This document shows, piece by piece, positions 1-8,090 of a stretch of 64,000 bases of DNA. Positions within the stretch are counted from its first letter, which is position 1; every line of letters starts with the position of its first letter. A program made the translations under genes and the position numbers. This DNA comes from Aquiflexum gelatinilyticum (lineage in GTDB: Bacteria > Bacteroidota > Bacteroidia > Cytophagales > Cyclobacteriaceae): positions 1 through 64,000 of the forward strand of contig NZ_JANSUY010000024.1 in the NCBI RefSeq assembly GCF_024741135.1. The letters run 5' to 3'. The notes beneath the pieces were generated by a model. That model saw nothing but the letters and a program-made list of their open reading frames with translations. It did not search any database and had not been told where the DNA came from.

Positions 1-46
1 ACTGTTAGAAGGTGTTTTACCAACTATTTTTGACCATTAGATCGAT

Positions 47-925
47 TTATACATTCACATGTCTCTCAGCGTGGTAAGAAGACCTCACCAATGGCCCCGA
101 TTCGACATATTTTATCCCTCTTTTCAAACCCTCTTCTTTATAATGAGCAAATAAATCAGGATGGATAAATTCCGCCACTTCAATATGCATTTTGGTAGGC
201 TGAAGGTATTGACCGAGTGTCAGAATGTCACACCCGTGTTCGGCAAGATCATCCATCGCTTTGTAAACTTCCTCTTTGCTCTCACCCAAACCAAGCATAA
301 TCCCGGTTTTGGTTCTTTTCCCATACTCCTTGGTCAATTTGATCTGTTCCAAAGATCGACTGTATTTTGCCTGCGGTCTCACCCTTCGGTAAAGAGCCTC
401 CACCGTTTCCATATTATGGGAAACCACTTCTTGCCCACCACTGATCATTCTATACAATGCATCCCAATTGGATTTTACATCAGGGATAAGGGTTTCAATA
501 GTAGTCTGAGGAGATAATTTTTTCGTTTCGACCACAGTCTGATACCAAATCTCAGAACCTTTATCCTTGAGTTCATCCCTATTTACCGAAGTAATTACAG
601 CATGCTTAACTCCCATCAACTTGATGGCTTCTGCCACTCTTCTTGGTTCGTCGGTATCATATTCAGGTGGTCTTCCTGTGGCAACTGCACAAAATGAGCA
701 GGATCTGGTACAGACATTTCCCAAAATCATAAAGGTCGCTGTCCCGGCTCCCCAACATTCACCCATGTTTGGACAGTTACCGCTTTCGCAGATCGTATGG
801 AGTTTATGTTCGTCAACTAGTTTTCTGACTTTGGCATATTCCTTTCCAATAGGCAACTTCACTCTCAACCAATCAGGTTTTTTTCTTTTGGTTGCCTCTT
901 CGGAAATTATTGGTAATTCGATCAT
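47..925 (-). CDS. lipA: Lipoyl synthase
   Basis: Radical-SAM enzyme that inserts two sulfurs into octanoyl groups carried on lipoyl domains of 2-oxoacid dehydrogenases and the glycine cleavage H protein, in the cytoplasm. The 292-residue protein shows both expected cysteine sets: the auxiliary cluster Cys46, Cys51, Cys57 ([12 protein letters not shown]) and the radical-SAM triad Cys72, Cys76, Cys79 (CTRSCSFC). The family's C-terminal RSSY motif is present near residue 282. Length is normal. A TAATTTTG -7-like box lies about 20 bp upstream of the ATG. The neighbours (985-1713) are not functionally linked, so it is probably monocistronic. Confidence 0.97.
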   Translation of the reverse strand: MIELPIISEEATKRKKPDWLRVKLPIGKEYAKVRKLVDEHKLHTICESGNCPNMGECWGAGTATFMILGNVCTRSCSFCAVATGRPPEYDTDEPRRVAEAIKLMGVKHAVITSVNRDELKDKGSEIWYQTVVETKKLSPQTTIETLIPDVKSNWDALYRMISGGQEVVSHNMETVEALYRRVRPQAKYSRSLEQIKLTKEYGKRTKTGIMLGLGESKEEVYKAMDDLAEHGCDILTLGQYLQPTKMHIEVAEFIHPDLFAHYKEEGLKRGIKYVESGPLVRSSYHAERHVNV

Positions 926-944
926 GGTCTTAAAATTAGGAATG

Positions 945-952
945 CAAAATTA
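945..952 (-). promoter_or_regulatory. -7 promoter element before lipA
   Basis: CAAAATTA on the plus strand reads TAATTTTG on the minus strand, matching the Bacteroidota -7 consensus TAnnTTTG. Predicted start of transcription is near 938, giving a leader of only about a dozen bases to the lipA ATG. No convincing -33 element was identified. Confidence 0.45.
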
Positions 953-984
953 AGTTCTGTGGAGGATTAAACCCAATAAAGGAT

Positions 985-1713
985 TTATTTCCTGAACCCA
1001 TAGAAAAACGTGAAGTAAACTGATTGGAATACCTGACGGTTTTCAACAGTTGGCATCAGCGGGATTTCTTTGGTAAAACCTTCCAATTGGTATCCAAGTT
1101 CCAAACCTGTCACATTTGATTTAAATACACCAAACTCAAAAAGTACTGCTGCTTTTGCATTTCCACCAAAAGCTATATCGGATCCACCAATGCCTTCGAA
1201 TACCCTTCCAGGTCCCAAAATATTGAATCTGCTTTGATGGACTTCAGGATCAAATTGCTCTCTGACTGTCTCCAACCTATTGATGGCGTATTCAATATAG
1301 TAAGGTGCAATAATACCGATAGTGGGTCCAATAGCTCCCAAAAGCGAAACCTGAACCCCTTGCTGTGGTGCTTTTTTGAATACAATCAATTCCCGGCCAT
1401 AATAGGGTCTGATTGAATATAGGTAGTTTGATTTTCCGAAAATATATGAATTTCCCAAAACAGTAGAATATCTGACTTCTTTTGGGTTTTTGACATTTAC
1501 TAGATCAAGACCAAAAAAATGAAAATTGGTTTCATCGATCCTATATCCCATTTTCAAAACAAAGCCCCCAATCAAACCTCCATTGGTATTTTTATTGATT
1601 CCAAAAAGGACTTCTCTGTCATATTCATAATTTCCTGCATCCTCTCTTTGGGCGAGGACAACGGAAGCTGAAACAAAAAAGAAGAAAATTGATATATAGG
1701 CGATTTTTTTCAT
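985..1713 (-). CDS. Secreted outer-membrane beta-barrel-like protein, unknown function
   Basis: 242 residues beginning with a Sec signal peptide (MKK, hydrophobic stretch, then VLAQ; cleavage near residue 21). The mature part is rich in Gly, aromatic residues and alternating polar/hydrophobic stretches such as GGFVLKMGYRID, and it ends SVYFTFFYGFRK with terminal aromatic residues as in outer-membrane barrels. I do not recognise a named family. It is most probably a small outer-membrane barrel or surface protein of Bacteroidota. A TATATTTG -7 box lies about 50 bp upstream. Transcribed divergently from the sigma-factor operon at 2090. Confidence 0.7.
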   Translation of the reverse strand: MKKIAYISIFFFFVSASVVLAQREDAGNYEYDREVLFGINKNTNGGLIGGFVLKMGYRIDETNFHFFGLDLVNVKNPKEVRYSTVLGNSYIFGKSNYLYSIRPYYGRELIVFKKAPQQGVQVSLLGAIGPTIGIIAPYYIEYAINRLETVREQFDPEVHQSRFNILGPGRVFEGIGGSDIAFGGNAKAAVLFEFGVFKSNVTGLELGYQLEGFTKEIPLMPTVENRQVFQSVYFTFFYGFRK

Positions 1714-1762
1714 TTCAACGAGGTTAACGATTAAACGGAAACTTTTTAAGTAAGTTTTTAAC

Positions 1763-1770
1763 CAAATATA
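1763..1770 (-). promoter_or_regulatory. -7 promoter element before the 985-1713 gene
   Basis: CAAATATA on the plus strand gives TATATTTG on the minus strand, a full match to TAnnTTTG, 50 bp upstream of the start codon at 1713. Confidence 0.5.
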
Positions 1771-1933
1771 AAAGTAAGAGTTTAAGGCAATGATAAAAAG
1801 TTACATATCAAGAAATCTTTGAATAGAACTTTACAAATAACTTTAGTAAGTAATTGAAGCGTTTTTATTTCGGATTTCCCTAAAATGGCTACTTTATAAG
1901 ATGCTGACAAAAATTTTTCTTCAATAATAGAAT

Positions 1934-1941
1934 TAACTTTG
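1934..1941 (+). promoter_or_regulatory. -7 promoter element before the ECF sigma operon
   Basis: TAACTTTG matches TAnnTTTG. It would start a transcript near 1948 with a leader of about 140 nt before the TTG start at 2090. No clear -33 element; the sigma factor may instead recognise its own promoter elsewhere in this gap. Confidence 0.35.
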
Positions 1942-2089
1942 CTTTTCAGTCATACAAAATCAGTTCCATCCGAAACCCTTGTCGGGAAATTTAAGTCTGT
2001 TTGGTGTACAATAATTTTTAACCTTGGTGTCGCATTTTACAAACACGGGCCGTCTTTAAAAGAGAAGGCTTAATAAAAAGCAATAATCT

Positions 2090-2638
2090 TTGGAAAAACA
2101 CCTTATCCAAGAAGCAAAAAATGGAAACAGAAAGTCCATAGAAATGCTCTATAAGCAGTTCTATGGCTATGCCATGAGTGTAGCTTTAAGGTATTCAAAT
2201 TCCAGAGAGGAAGCGTGTGAAATCATCAACGACAGCTTTATGAAAGCTTTTGATAAGATTGGTCAATATGACAACCAAAACTCTTTCAAAGGTTGGTTAA
2301 GACGTATTCTGATCAATACTTCGATCGACTATTACAGGAAAAACATAAAACATACAGCTGTAATGGATATCGAAAAAGCCGATACAGAAACACTTGATCC
2401 TGATATCATAGACCAACTTTCAGCCGATGATATTCTCGGAGTTTTAAGGGATCTTCCTGAAATCTTAAGAATAATTTTCAATATGTACGAAATAGAAGGG
2501 TATTCTCATAACGAAATCAGCGAACAATTGGGAATTCCTTCAAGTACATCGAGAACCTATTTGGCAAGGGCAAAAAAGAAATTGCGAGAAAAAATCCTGG
2601 AGTTAAATCAAATCAAAAATGCGGGAGCAATTCGATAA
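2090..2638 (+). CDS. ECF-type RNA polymerase sigma factor
   Basis: 182 residues with the two-domain ECF layout: a sigma-2 region around residues 20-90 (core-binding and -10 recognition, ending in FKGWLRRILINTSIDYYRK) and a sigma-4 helix-turn-helix around 115-170 (HNEISEQLGIPSSTSRTYLARAKKKLR). The start codon is TTG; the next in-frame Met lies deep inside region 2, so TTG is preferred. Its 3' end overlaps the following gene by 20 bp, the usual sign of translational coupling between a sigma factor and its membrane regulator. The regulon is unknown. Extracytoplasmic stress control is inferred from the family only. Confidence 0.93.
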   Translation: MEKHLIQEAKNGNRKSIEMLYKQFYGYAMSVALRYSNSREEACEIINDSFMKAFDKIGQYDNQNSFKGWLRRILINTSIDYYRKNIKHTAVMDIEKADTETLDPDIIDQLSADDILGVLRDLPEILRIIFNMYEIEGYSHNEISEQLGIPSSTSRTYLARAKKKLREKILELNQIKNAGAIR

Positions 2639-3971
2639 AAAACTTGTAAACAAAATCAAATCCTCTTTAAGTGAAAAAGAGGAAATATTTGATGCTTCTG
2701 AATGGGATAAATTTTCAAAAATTTATTTCAAAAAAGAAGCCAAACCAATGCTCTTTTGGATAAAATGGGCTTCAGGTATCGCAGCGACAATACTTTTGGG
2801 AATCACATTGAATTCCTTGTTTACCCCAATTCAACAAACGACAAACCAAACTCCAAACCTGATTACCCTCAAAGAAGAAGATAAACCTGAAGAAAAAAAT
2901 ACGGCAATTTCAGAAGAAATCCATTCTCCCATTGATTTGCCTGATACCGATCAATCAAAAAATAAAGATTTAAATGAAGATTTTGGACAAAAAAACAATA
3001 CTTCAAACAAAGCTCCTCACCTATCCAAAACCACAGCAACAAAAAAAGACGCTTTAGAAGAGGATACCTATTTAGCAGAAAAAACAAAAAGCACCCTATT
3101 GCCTGACCAAAAACCAGCGGGAAATTCCAACTTTTTAAATACTCCAAAAACCTCCTCAGAGCTGATAGGAAAAAGCGAAAGTGAACAAATGACCCAAGAA
3201 GAGGCCATCGTTCAAATCGAAGAATGGAAAAGTGAAAAGGCAATCGCTTTGGAAGAAAATGAGGTTGAAAAAAACTCATTTGGAAAGGAACCCATTAAAC
3301 TAGGGGTTTTGGTTGCGCCACAGACCATTTCCAATTCAACCCAAAGCATCAACATGGGAGCCGGACTGATGTCCGAATTTTCAATATCCAAAAAACTTAA
3401 GTTTGATGTGGGTTTGGCATATGCAAGACAAAATATTTCGCCAAATTCAAATTCAAGTCCAATGTTGGCAAGCAATCCAAATGCTATGGAAAATTTTGAC
3501 ATGAAAATTGCTTCATTTACCGGAAACGTAATCAACTCCTCCCGGGAATTAAGTTTTGGACAATTGGAAATTCCATTGAACCTCAAATACAAAGTCTTTG
3601 AGAAAAAAGAATCTGACCTTTATTTGATTTCGGGTGTGTCCAATATGGTATATCTCAATCAGCAGGATGTCACCACTTTCAGCACTGCCAATATCGCAAC
3701 CACAAATTTTGCAAATAGCCAACAAGCAGTTGAGACTATTACCCAAACCTTAGAACCAGATTCCCAAGAAAGCGGCATTGATACGGGGCGGATGTTGAAT
3801 TTTGGAGTAGGATTTGAGCAAAACCTTAAAAATGGGACATTTCTTTCCATAGAACCTTTTTATAAAATCGCTCTTGGAAACCAAACCTTTACAAACCAAC
3901 AATTCTCAATCGGAGGCATAAATCTTAGAATGAACTTTCAATTAAAAAATAAAAAGAATAACAATGATTAG
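2619..3971 (+). CDS. Anti-sigma-like inner-membrane protein fused to a predicted outer-membrane beta-barrel
   Basis: 450 residues. Residues 1-44 are a charged cytoplasmic segment in the position of an anti-sigma domain. Residues about 45-67 form one transmembrane helix (WIKWASGIAATILLGITL). Residues about 68-225 are a Lys/Glu/Ser/Thr-rich low-complexity linker. Residues about 226-450 consist of alternating amphipathic strands (FDVGLAYARQ, LSIEPFYKIALG, INLRMNFQLK) typical of a PorT/OMP_b-brl-type barrel. It overlaps the sigma gene by 20 bp and the FKBP gene by 8 bp, so it is very probably the regulator of that sigma factor. Anti-sigma activity is inferred from position and topology; no named anti-sigma domain is evident. 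The IM helix plus OM barrel on one chain is unusual. Confidence 0.75.
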   Translation: MREQFDKKLVNKIKSSLSEKEEIFDASEWDKFSKIYFKKEAKPMLFWIKWASGIAATILLGITLNSLFTPIQQTTNQTPNLITLKEEDKPEEKNTAISEEIHSPIDLPDTDQSKNKDLNEDFGQKNNTSNKAPHLSKTTATKKDALEEDTYLAEKTKSTLLPDQKPAGNSNFLNTPKTSSELIGKSESEQMTQEEAIVQIEEWKSEKAIALEENEVEKNSFGKEPIKLGVLVAPQTISNSTQSINMGAGLMSEFSISKKLKFDVGLAYARQNISPNSNSSPMLASNPNAMENFDMKIASFTGNVINSSRELSFGQLEIPLNLKYKVFEKKESDLYLISGVSNMVYLNQQDVTTFSTANIATTNFANSQQAVETITQTLEPDSQESGIDTGRMLNFGVGFEQNLKNGTFLSIEPFYKIALGNQTFTNQQFSIGGINLRMNFQLKNKKNNND

Positions 3972-4920
3972 AAAAATTATATTACCTGTCATGCTTGGAT
4001 TGCTGGTAGGTATTTCAGGATGTTTTCCGGAAGTTGAGTCAGATTTACAGATTGCGATAGAAAGAGACGACAAGATCTTGTCTGATTATCTTTCTAGCAA
4101 TAATATTGATGCCATAGAGACCCAAGTGGGTTATTTCTATAAAAAAGACATCTCGAATGAAACTGGGAATCAGATCGTTAACAATGATAACATTGGTGTA
4201 TATTATGAAATCAAAACCATTGATGGTCAATTGATCGAGGATTATACTGATGAAACTAAACCTCCGAGAATATTTAGGTATACCGAGGGAGGATTGATTC
4301 CTCGGGCAATCAATTTTGGTTCAGGACTTGCTAAAACAGGGGAATCATTTACACTTTATGTCCCCTCCTATCTCGCCTACCAAGAGTACAGTTACCAGCA
4401 ATTGATACTTGCCAATTCCAATCTTGTGATAAAAGTAAAATACGCGGAAACCTATACCAATAATGAAATCAAGGAAATCGAAGAGGAGATGATTCTGGAT
4501 TACATTTTAGAAAAAAATCTGGAGGGATTCATAAAAACAGCAGACAGTATCTACGTAAAAACTACCAAAGTAGGTGATCCTGAAAGTAAAGTGACTGCAA
4601 ATGGAGACATCATCAATTTTACATATAAGATCCTTCAGCTAGACAGTCAAACTCCTTTTGCCCAGTCAATAGGAACAACTCCTTTTCAAGTTACCGTAGG
4701 AAGTGAATCAAATCCCAAATTTTTAAATCTAAGTTTAAAAGGTTTGAAAAAGGGTCAGGAAATCGAAGTAATCATTCCCTCCCATTTAGGATTCGGGGTC
4801 TCTGCACAAGTGTTCCCATTTACTATCAGAAAAGATTTGTTTGACAAAGGGTTCTTGACACAAATCGCCAGGCCATTTGAGCCCATGATTTTTAAGGTCA
4901 CGGTTACCAATGTCAGGTAA
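3964..4920 (+). CDS. FKBP-type peptidyl-prolyl isomerase-like lipoprotein
   Basis: 318 residues with a lipoprotein signal (LLVGISGC, lipid-accepting Cys20), so it is anchored in the envelope and faces the periplasm or surface. Two FKBP-like units follow: about residues 65-165 (YYEIKTIDGQLIEDY ... FRYTEGGLIPRAINFGSGLAKTGE) and about 200-318 (GDIINFTYKILQLD ... SLKGLKKGQEIEVIIPSHLGFG). Both keep the loop pattern of FKBPs but several active-site aromatic residues are not obvious, so it may be a chaperone rather than an active isomerase. It overlaps the preceding gene by 8 bp and ends the sigma/anti-sigma operon, followed by a strong terminator. Confidence 0.85.
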   Translation: MIRKIILPVMLGLLVGISGCFPEVESDLQIAIERDDKILSDYLSSNNIDAIETQVGYFYKKDISNETGNQIVNNDNIGVYYEIKTIDGQLIEDYTDETKPPRIFRYTEGGLIPRAINFGSGLAKTGESFTLYVPSYLAYQEYSYQQLILANSNLVIKVKYAETYTNNEIKEIEEEMILDYILEKNLEGFIKTADSIYVKTTKVGDPESKVTANGDIINFTYKILQLDSQTPFAQSIGTTPFQVTVGSESNPKFLNLSLKGLKKGQEIEVIIPSHLGFGVSAQVFPFTIRKDLFDKGFLTQIARPFEPMIFKVTVTNVR

Positions 4921-4941
4921 GTAAAAAATCCAAAATTCAAC

Positions 4942-4977
4942 AAGCCTCTGCAGACATACTGTGGGGGCTTTTGTTTT
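4942..4977 (+). terminator. Rho-independent terminator of the sigma-factor operon
   Basis: A 12-bp stem (4942-4953 with 4959-4970, three G-U pairs) closes a 5-base loop and is followed by TTGTTTTATT. It sits 21 bp after the FKBP stop codon. Confidence 0.8.
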
Positions 4978-5024
4978 ATTGGATTGTTTGTACAAATTTG
5001 TCCATACTATAGCCCAAATATTAT

Positions 5025-5933
5025 ATGCGATTCTTGTTTGATAGTTTTGTTGGGTGGAAATCCCATTGTGAAAAAAATCAAATCAGCTTACACCAGGCTG
5101 TTATTGATTTCGAAATTTCTCAAAAAAACGGAGTTGAAGAAGAAATATTGGCAGGTTTGCAAAAAGCCTACAATGTCATGAAAGAGGCTGTAGACACAGG
5201 ATTGGTTGCTGATATGACTTCAAGATCCGGAATGATCAATAACGGTGCAAAAAAAGTATTTAATTTTCCTCTTGCTGTTTTATCAACAGATTTTCAAAAG
5301 CTGATCTCAAGAGCTTTAGCAGCCAAGGAAGTCAATTCTTGTATGGGAAGGGTTGTTGCTGCACCGACGGCAGGTGCATCAGGTATTTTACCGGGAACTT
5401 TGTACACATTACAGGAAATTCATGGACTTTCTGATTCAAAGATTATAGAAGGATTATTGGTTGGGGCAGGTATTGCCTTAATTATCGAACAGAAAGCGAG
5501 TTTGGCCGGTGCAGTGGGCGGTTGTCAAGCCGAAACTGGTTCAGCTGCTGCAATGGCATCAGGTGCAATTGTATATTGTCTTGGGGGAACAATTGATCAG
5601 GTCTTCAATGCAGTGGCCATTACCATCCAATGTATGCTCGGACTTGTATGTGATCCTGTGGCAGGATTGGTCGAAGTTCCTTGTGTAGTCAGAAATGCAA
5701 GTGCCGCAGCCATTGCATTCAGTTCAGCCCAAATTGCAATTGCTGCTGTTAGTTCTGTCATTCCTGTCGATGAGTGCATCGAAGCAATGGGCGAAATCGG
5801 ATCAAGTATGGAAAGTAGATATAAAGAAACCGCAATGGGTGGCTTGGCGGCAACACTTACAGGACAGGAAATATCAAAACGTGTTTTGATTCAGGATATT
5901 GAAATCCTACCTGATGAGCATTCAGCGGAGTAA
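5025..5933 (+). CDS. sdaAA: L-serine ammonia-lyase (dehydratase), iron-sulfur-dependent, alpha subunit
   Basis: Converts L-serine to pyruvate and ammonia using a [4Fe-4S] cluster. The 302-residue protein carries the alpha-domain motifs: NSCMGRVVAAPTAGASGILPG, GGCQAETGSAAAM and CDPVAGLVEVPC, which hold the conserved cysteines expected to bind the cluster. Length matches separate alpha subunits such as B. subtilis SdaAA. The beta subunit (SdaAB) is not adjacent or elsewhere in this window, so it must be encoded elsewhere. The last 12 bp overlap the convergent membrane-protein gene. Confidence 0.93.
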   Translation: MRFLFDSFVGWKSHCEKNQISLHQAVIDFEISQKNGVEEEILAGLQKAYNVMKEAVDTGLVADMTSRSGMINNGAKKVFNFPLAVLSTDFQKLISRALAAKEVNSCMGRVVAAPTAGASGILPGTLYTLQEIHGLSDSKIIEGLLVGAGIALIIEQKASLAGAVGGCQAETGSAAAMASGAIVYCLGGTIDQVFNAVAITIQCMLGLVCDPVAGLVEVPCVVRNASAAAIAFSSAQIAIAAVSSVIPVDECIEAMGEIGSSMESRYKETAMGGLAATLTGQEISKRVLIQDIEILPDEHSAE

Positions 5934-6380
5934 AGTATCAAAGAAAGGGATGCTCAATATCCAATTTATTGAACCTCCAAGAACAAACGCCCAAAAGAAA
6001 GCACTGATGGACATGTAAAGAATAATTATCTTTTTATCTACATTGAATGCATTCATTACAATTGTTCCTCCAATAGGAGTTAGAAAAATAGGCGTGAATA
6101 CAGCGACACCGATGGGACCAAACTTTCTCCATACCCTTACAATTTTCCGTGACCTTGGGGAAAATCTTTTTTTATTGGGTGAAATTTTTAAGTCCCAATA
6201 GGATTTAAACCAATCCCCGACATAGGTCAATGATACCACTGTGGTCATCATACCCCCAACCGAAACCAAGACTATCTCAACCAAAGAAAAACCTGCCGCA
6301 GCACCCAAAACTGGTCCTGATATGAATTTGAAAAGACAGGCAACATAAATCCCAAGAAATTTCAAAATATAGTTTGTCAT
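5922..6380 (-). CDS. Small integral membrane protein, possibly small multidrug-export family
   Basis: 152 residues with about four hydrophobic segments (approx. 8-30, 32-54, 88-110, 118-142) and a basic cytoplasmic loop between the second and third (KISPNKKRFSPRSRKIVR). The motif GPIGVAVFTPIFLTPIGGT resembles the small multidrug export / VTT-like group, but this is a weak assignment. The start overlaps the end of the antiporter gene by 4 bp (ATGA), so the two are probably co-translated. The 3' end overlaps sdaAA convergently by 12 bp. Confidence 0.65.
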   Translation of the reverse strand: MTNYILKFLGIYVACLFKFISGPVLGAAAGFSLVEIVLVSVGGMMTTVVSLTYVGDWFKSYWDLKISPNKKRFSPRSRKIVRVWRKFGPIGVAVFTPIFLTPIGGTIVMNAFNVDKKIIILYMSISAFFWAFVLGGSINWILSIPFFDTLLR

Positions 6381-7300
6381 AAAATAATGAAAATGTAAGT
6401 GAAATAGCCAACAAACAGGAAAACACCTTCAATTCTGGAAACCCTGTTACCTGTTCTCAAAATGGGAAATAAAATAAATGTAAATCCCAACATCCAGAAA
6501 AAATCTTGTTTAAGGAAACCTTCAGAAACAGGAATAGGGCTAATGGCCGCAGTTGCCCCAATTATAGCCAGAATATTCATGATATTGCTTCCAAGAATAT
6601 TCCCAACAGCAATATCGGTTTTTTTATTAATGGCTGCGATAACTGAAGTGGCCATTTCAGGCAAGCTAGTGCCAATGGCTATTACAGTAATTCCAATAAT
6701 CCTTTCACTCACTCCAAAAACAGAAGCAATTTCAACAGCACTTTCAACAAACAAATCAGCACCGTAATAAAGTCCAATAATACCTAAACCAAGAAAAAGA
6801 AGGGATTTCCAAACCGGTATTGGTAAGATCAAATCACTTTCCAACTCACTGAGGTTTGCGTTTCCTAGTTTATGAAAAAAATAAAGATTTATCAAAAAAA
6901 GAATCAGAAGAAGAACAAGCCCTTCAATACTTGAAATAATACCATTATAAGATAGAAGATAAAAAATAATTGAACTTAATATGAGCACCAAATAATCAAC
7001 TTTGAAAACAGAAGAGTTTATTTTGATCGGAAACAAAGTTGCGCTGATCCCCAAGACCAAGGAAATATTTGCAATATTAGAACCTATAACATTCCCAATT
7101 GCAATATCGCTTTTACCATCCAAGGCAGCATTGATACTTACTAAAAGTTCAGGAGCGGATGTTCCAAAAGCGACAATTGTAAGTCCGATAAATCCTTGGC
7201 TTAAGCCAAACTTAAGTGCCAACGAGGACGCTCCATCCACTAAAAACTTTCCTCCACCTAATAGAATTATTAAGCCTAGACATAAAAACAAATAAATCAT
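6377..7300 (-). CDS. Calcium/sodium antiporter (CaCA family, YrbG-like)
   Basis: 307-residue inner-membrane cation antiporter with about ten helices built from two inverted repeats. Each repeat carries the family alpha motif: GFIGLTIVAFGTSAPELLVS followed by AIGNVIGSNIANI in the first half, and GITVIAIGTSLPEMATS followed by AVGNILGSNIMNI in the second. These conserved Gly/Thr/Ser/Glu/Asn residues line the ion site. It precedes and overlaps the small membrane-protein gene by 4 bp and lies just downstream of upp (7 bp), so upp-antiporter-membrane protein may be one transcript. Confidence 0.92.
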   Translation of the reverse strand: MIYLFLCLGLIILLGGGKFLVDGASSLALKFGLSQGFIGLTIVAFGTSAPELLVSINAALDGKSDIAIGNVIGSNIANISLVLGISATLFPIKINSSVFKVDYLVLILSSIIFYLLSYNGIISSIEGLVLLLILFLINLYFFHKLGNANLSELESDLILPIPVWKSLLFLGLGIIGLYYGADLFVESAVEIASVFGVSERIIGITVIAIGTSLPEMATSVIAAINKKTDIAVGNILGSNIMNILAIIGATAAISPIPVSEGFLKQDFFWMLGFTFILFPILRTGNRVSRIEGVFLFVGYFTYIFIIL

Positions 7301-7307
7301 CTATTGA

Positions 7308-7958
7308 TTAGATTTTATTTCCAAAGCAAAGATCTCCAGCATCTCCAAGGCCTGGAATAATATATGATTTCTCATTTAGACGTTCATCTAAAGAGCAAAT
7401 CCATAATTTGAATGGAATTTTGACATTTTCATTAACATACCTAACACCTTCCGGTGCAGCAATTACACTTACAATATGAATATTTTGAGCAATCCCTTTT
7501 ATTTGTAGATTTTCAATAGTCTTGACAATTGATTTTCCGGTTGCTAACATTGGATCAACCAAAATTAGATTCTTGTTATTGATATCAGGAGTCGCCTGAT
7601 ACAAATACTCTATTTCAATTCCTTCATTTACATTTTCCTCCTCCTTTCGATAAGCCCCTATAAATCCGCTGTCAGCTAGATCAAAAAAATTTAAAAATCC
7701 TTGGTAAAAAGGAAGTGCAGCCCTCATTACTGAAATGATGATTGGTTGTTCTAGGATCAAACGTGATTTTTTTGTTCCTAAAGGAGTTTCAACATAAACA
7801 TCCCGATAAGTCAATGTTTTCGATATTTCGTAGGCCATTATTTCCCCCAATCTTTCGAGATTCCTCCTAAATCTTAACCTGTCTTTTTGATGATTTTTAT
7901 CTCTGAGTTCAGCGAGAAAGTGGTTGGCCACACTATTATTTTTTTCTAAAATAAACAT
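7308..7958 (-). CDS. upp: Uracil phosphoribosyltransferase
   Basis: Pyrimidine-salvage enzyme converting uracil and PRPP to UMP. 216 residues with the PRPP-binding loop LILVDPMLATGKS, the preceding RAALPF motif and the C-terminal uracil-binding stretch YIIPGLGDAGDLCFG. Length is normal for the family. It is the first gene of a likely transcript with the antiporter 7 bp downstream. Other nucleotide genes in the window (hpt, adk, cdd, pyrD, pyrF) are not adjacent. Confidence 0.96.
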   Translation of the reverse strand: MFILEKNNSVANHFLAELRDKNHQKDRLRFRRNLERLGEIMAYEISKTLTYRDVYVETPLGTKKSRLILEQPIIISVMRAALPFYQGFLNFFDLADSGFIGAYRKEEENVNEGIEIEYLYQATPDINNKNLILVDPMLATGKSIVKTIENLQIKGIAQNIHIVSVIAAPEGVRYVNENVKIPFKLWICSLDERLNEKSYIIPGLGDAGDLCFGNKI

Positions 7959-8039
7959 AATGCAAGAATTTTATTTTGGTCAGATTAAATGTCACAATAA
8001 ATAAAACAACCATTAATCGGTGAATTTTAAAATATAGTC

Positions 8040-8072
8040 AAAAAAAAAGCCCGATTCTAGGAATCGGGCTTT
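8040..8072 (-). terminator. Rho-independent terminator after the OmpA-family gene
   Basis: A perfect 12-bp stem (8046-8057 with 8061-8072) with loop TAG. On the minus strand it is followed by a run of Ts, and it begins 18 bp beyond the stop codon of the porin gene. Confidence 0.9.
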
Positions 8073-8090
8073 GAATGTTATTAGATGAGA

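Larger units (their letters stand above)
1714..2089. other. Divergent intergenic region with two promoter candidates
   Basis: 376 bp between the minus-strand barrel gene and the plus-strand sigma factor. It is AT-rich and contains one -7-like element for each direction (1763-1770 minus, 1934-1941 plus). No convincing open frame or RNA gene is seen. The roughly 140 bp between the plus-strand promoter candidate and the sigma start could hold a regulatory leader, but no clear hairpin is visible. Confidence 0.5.
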
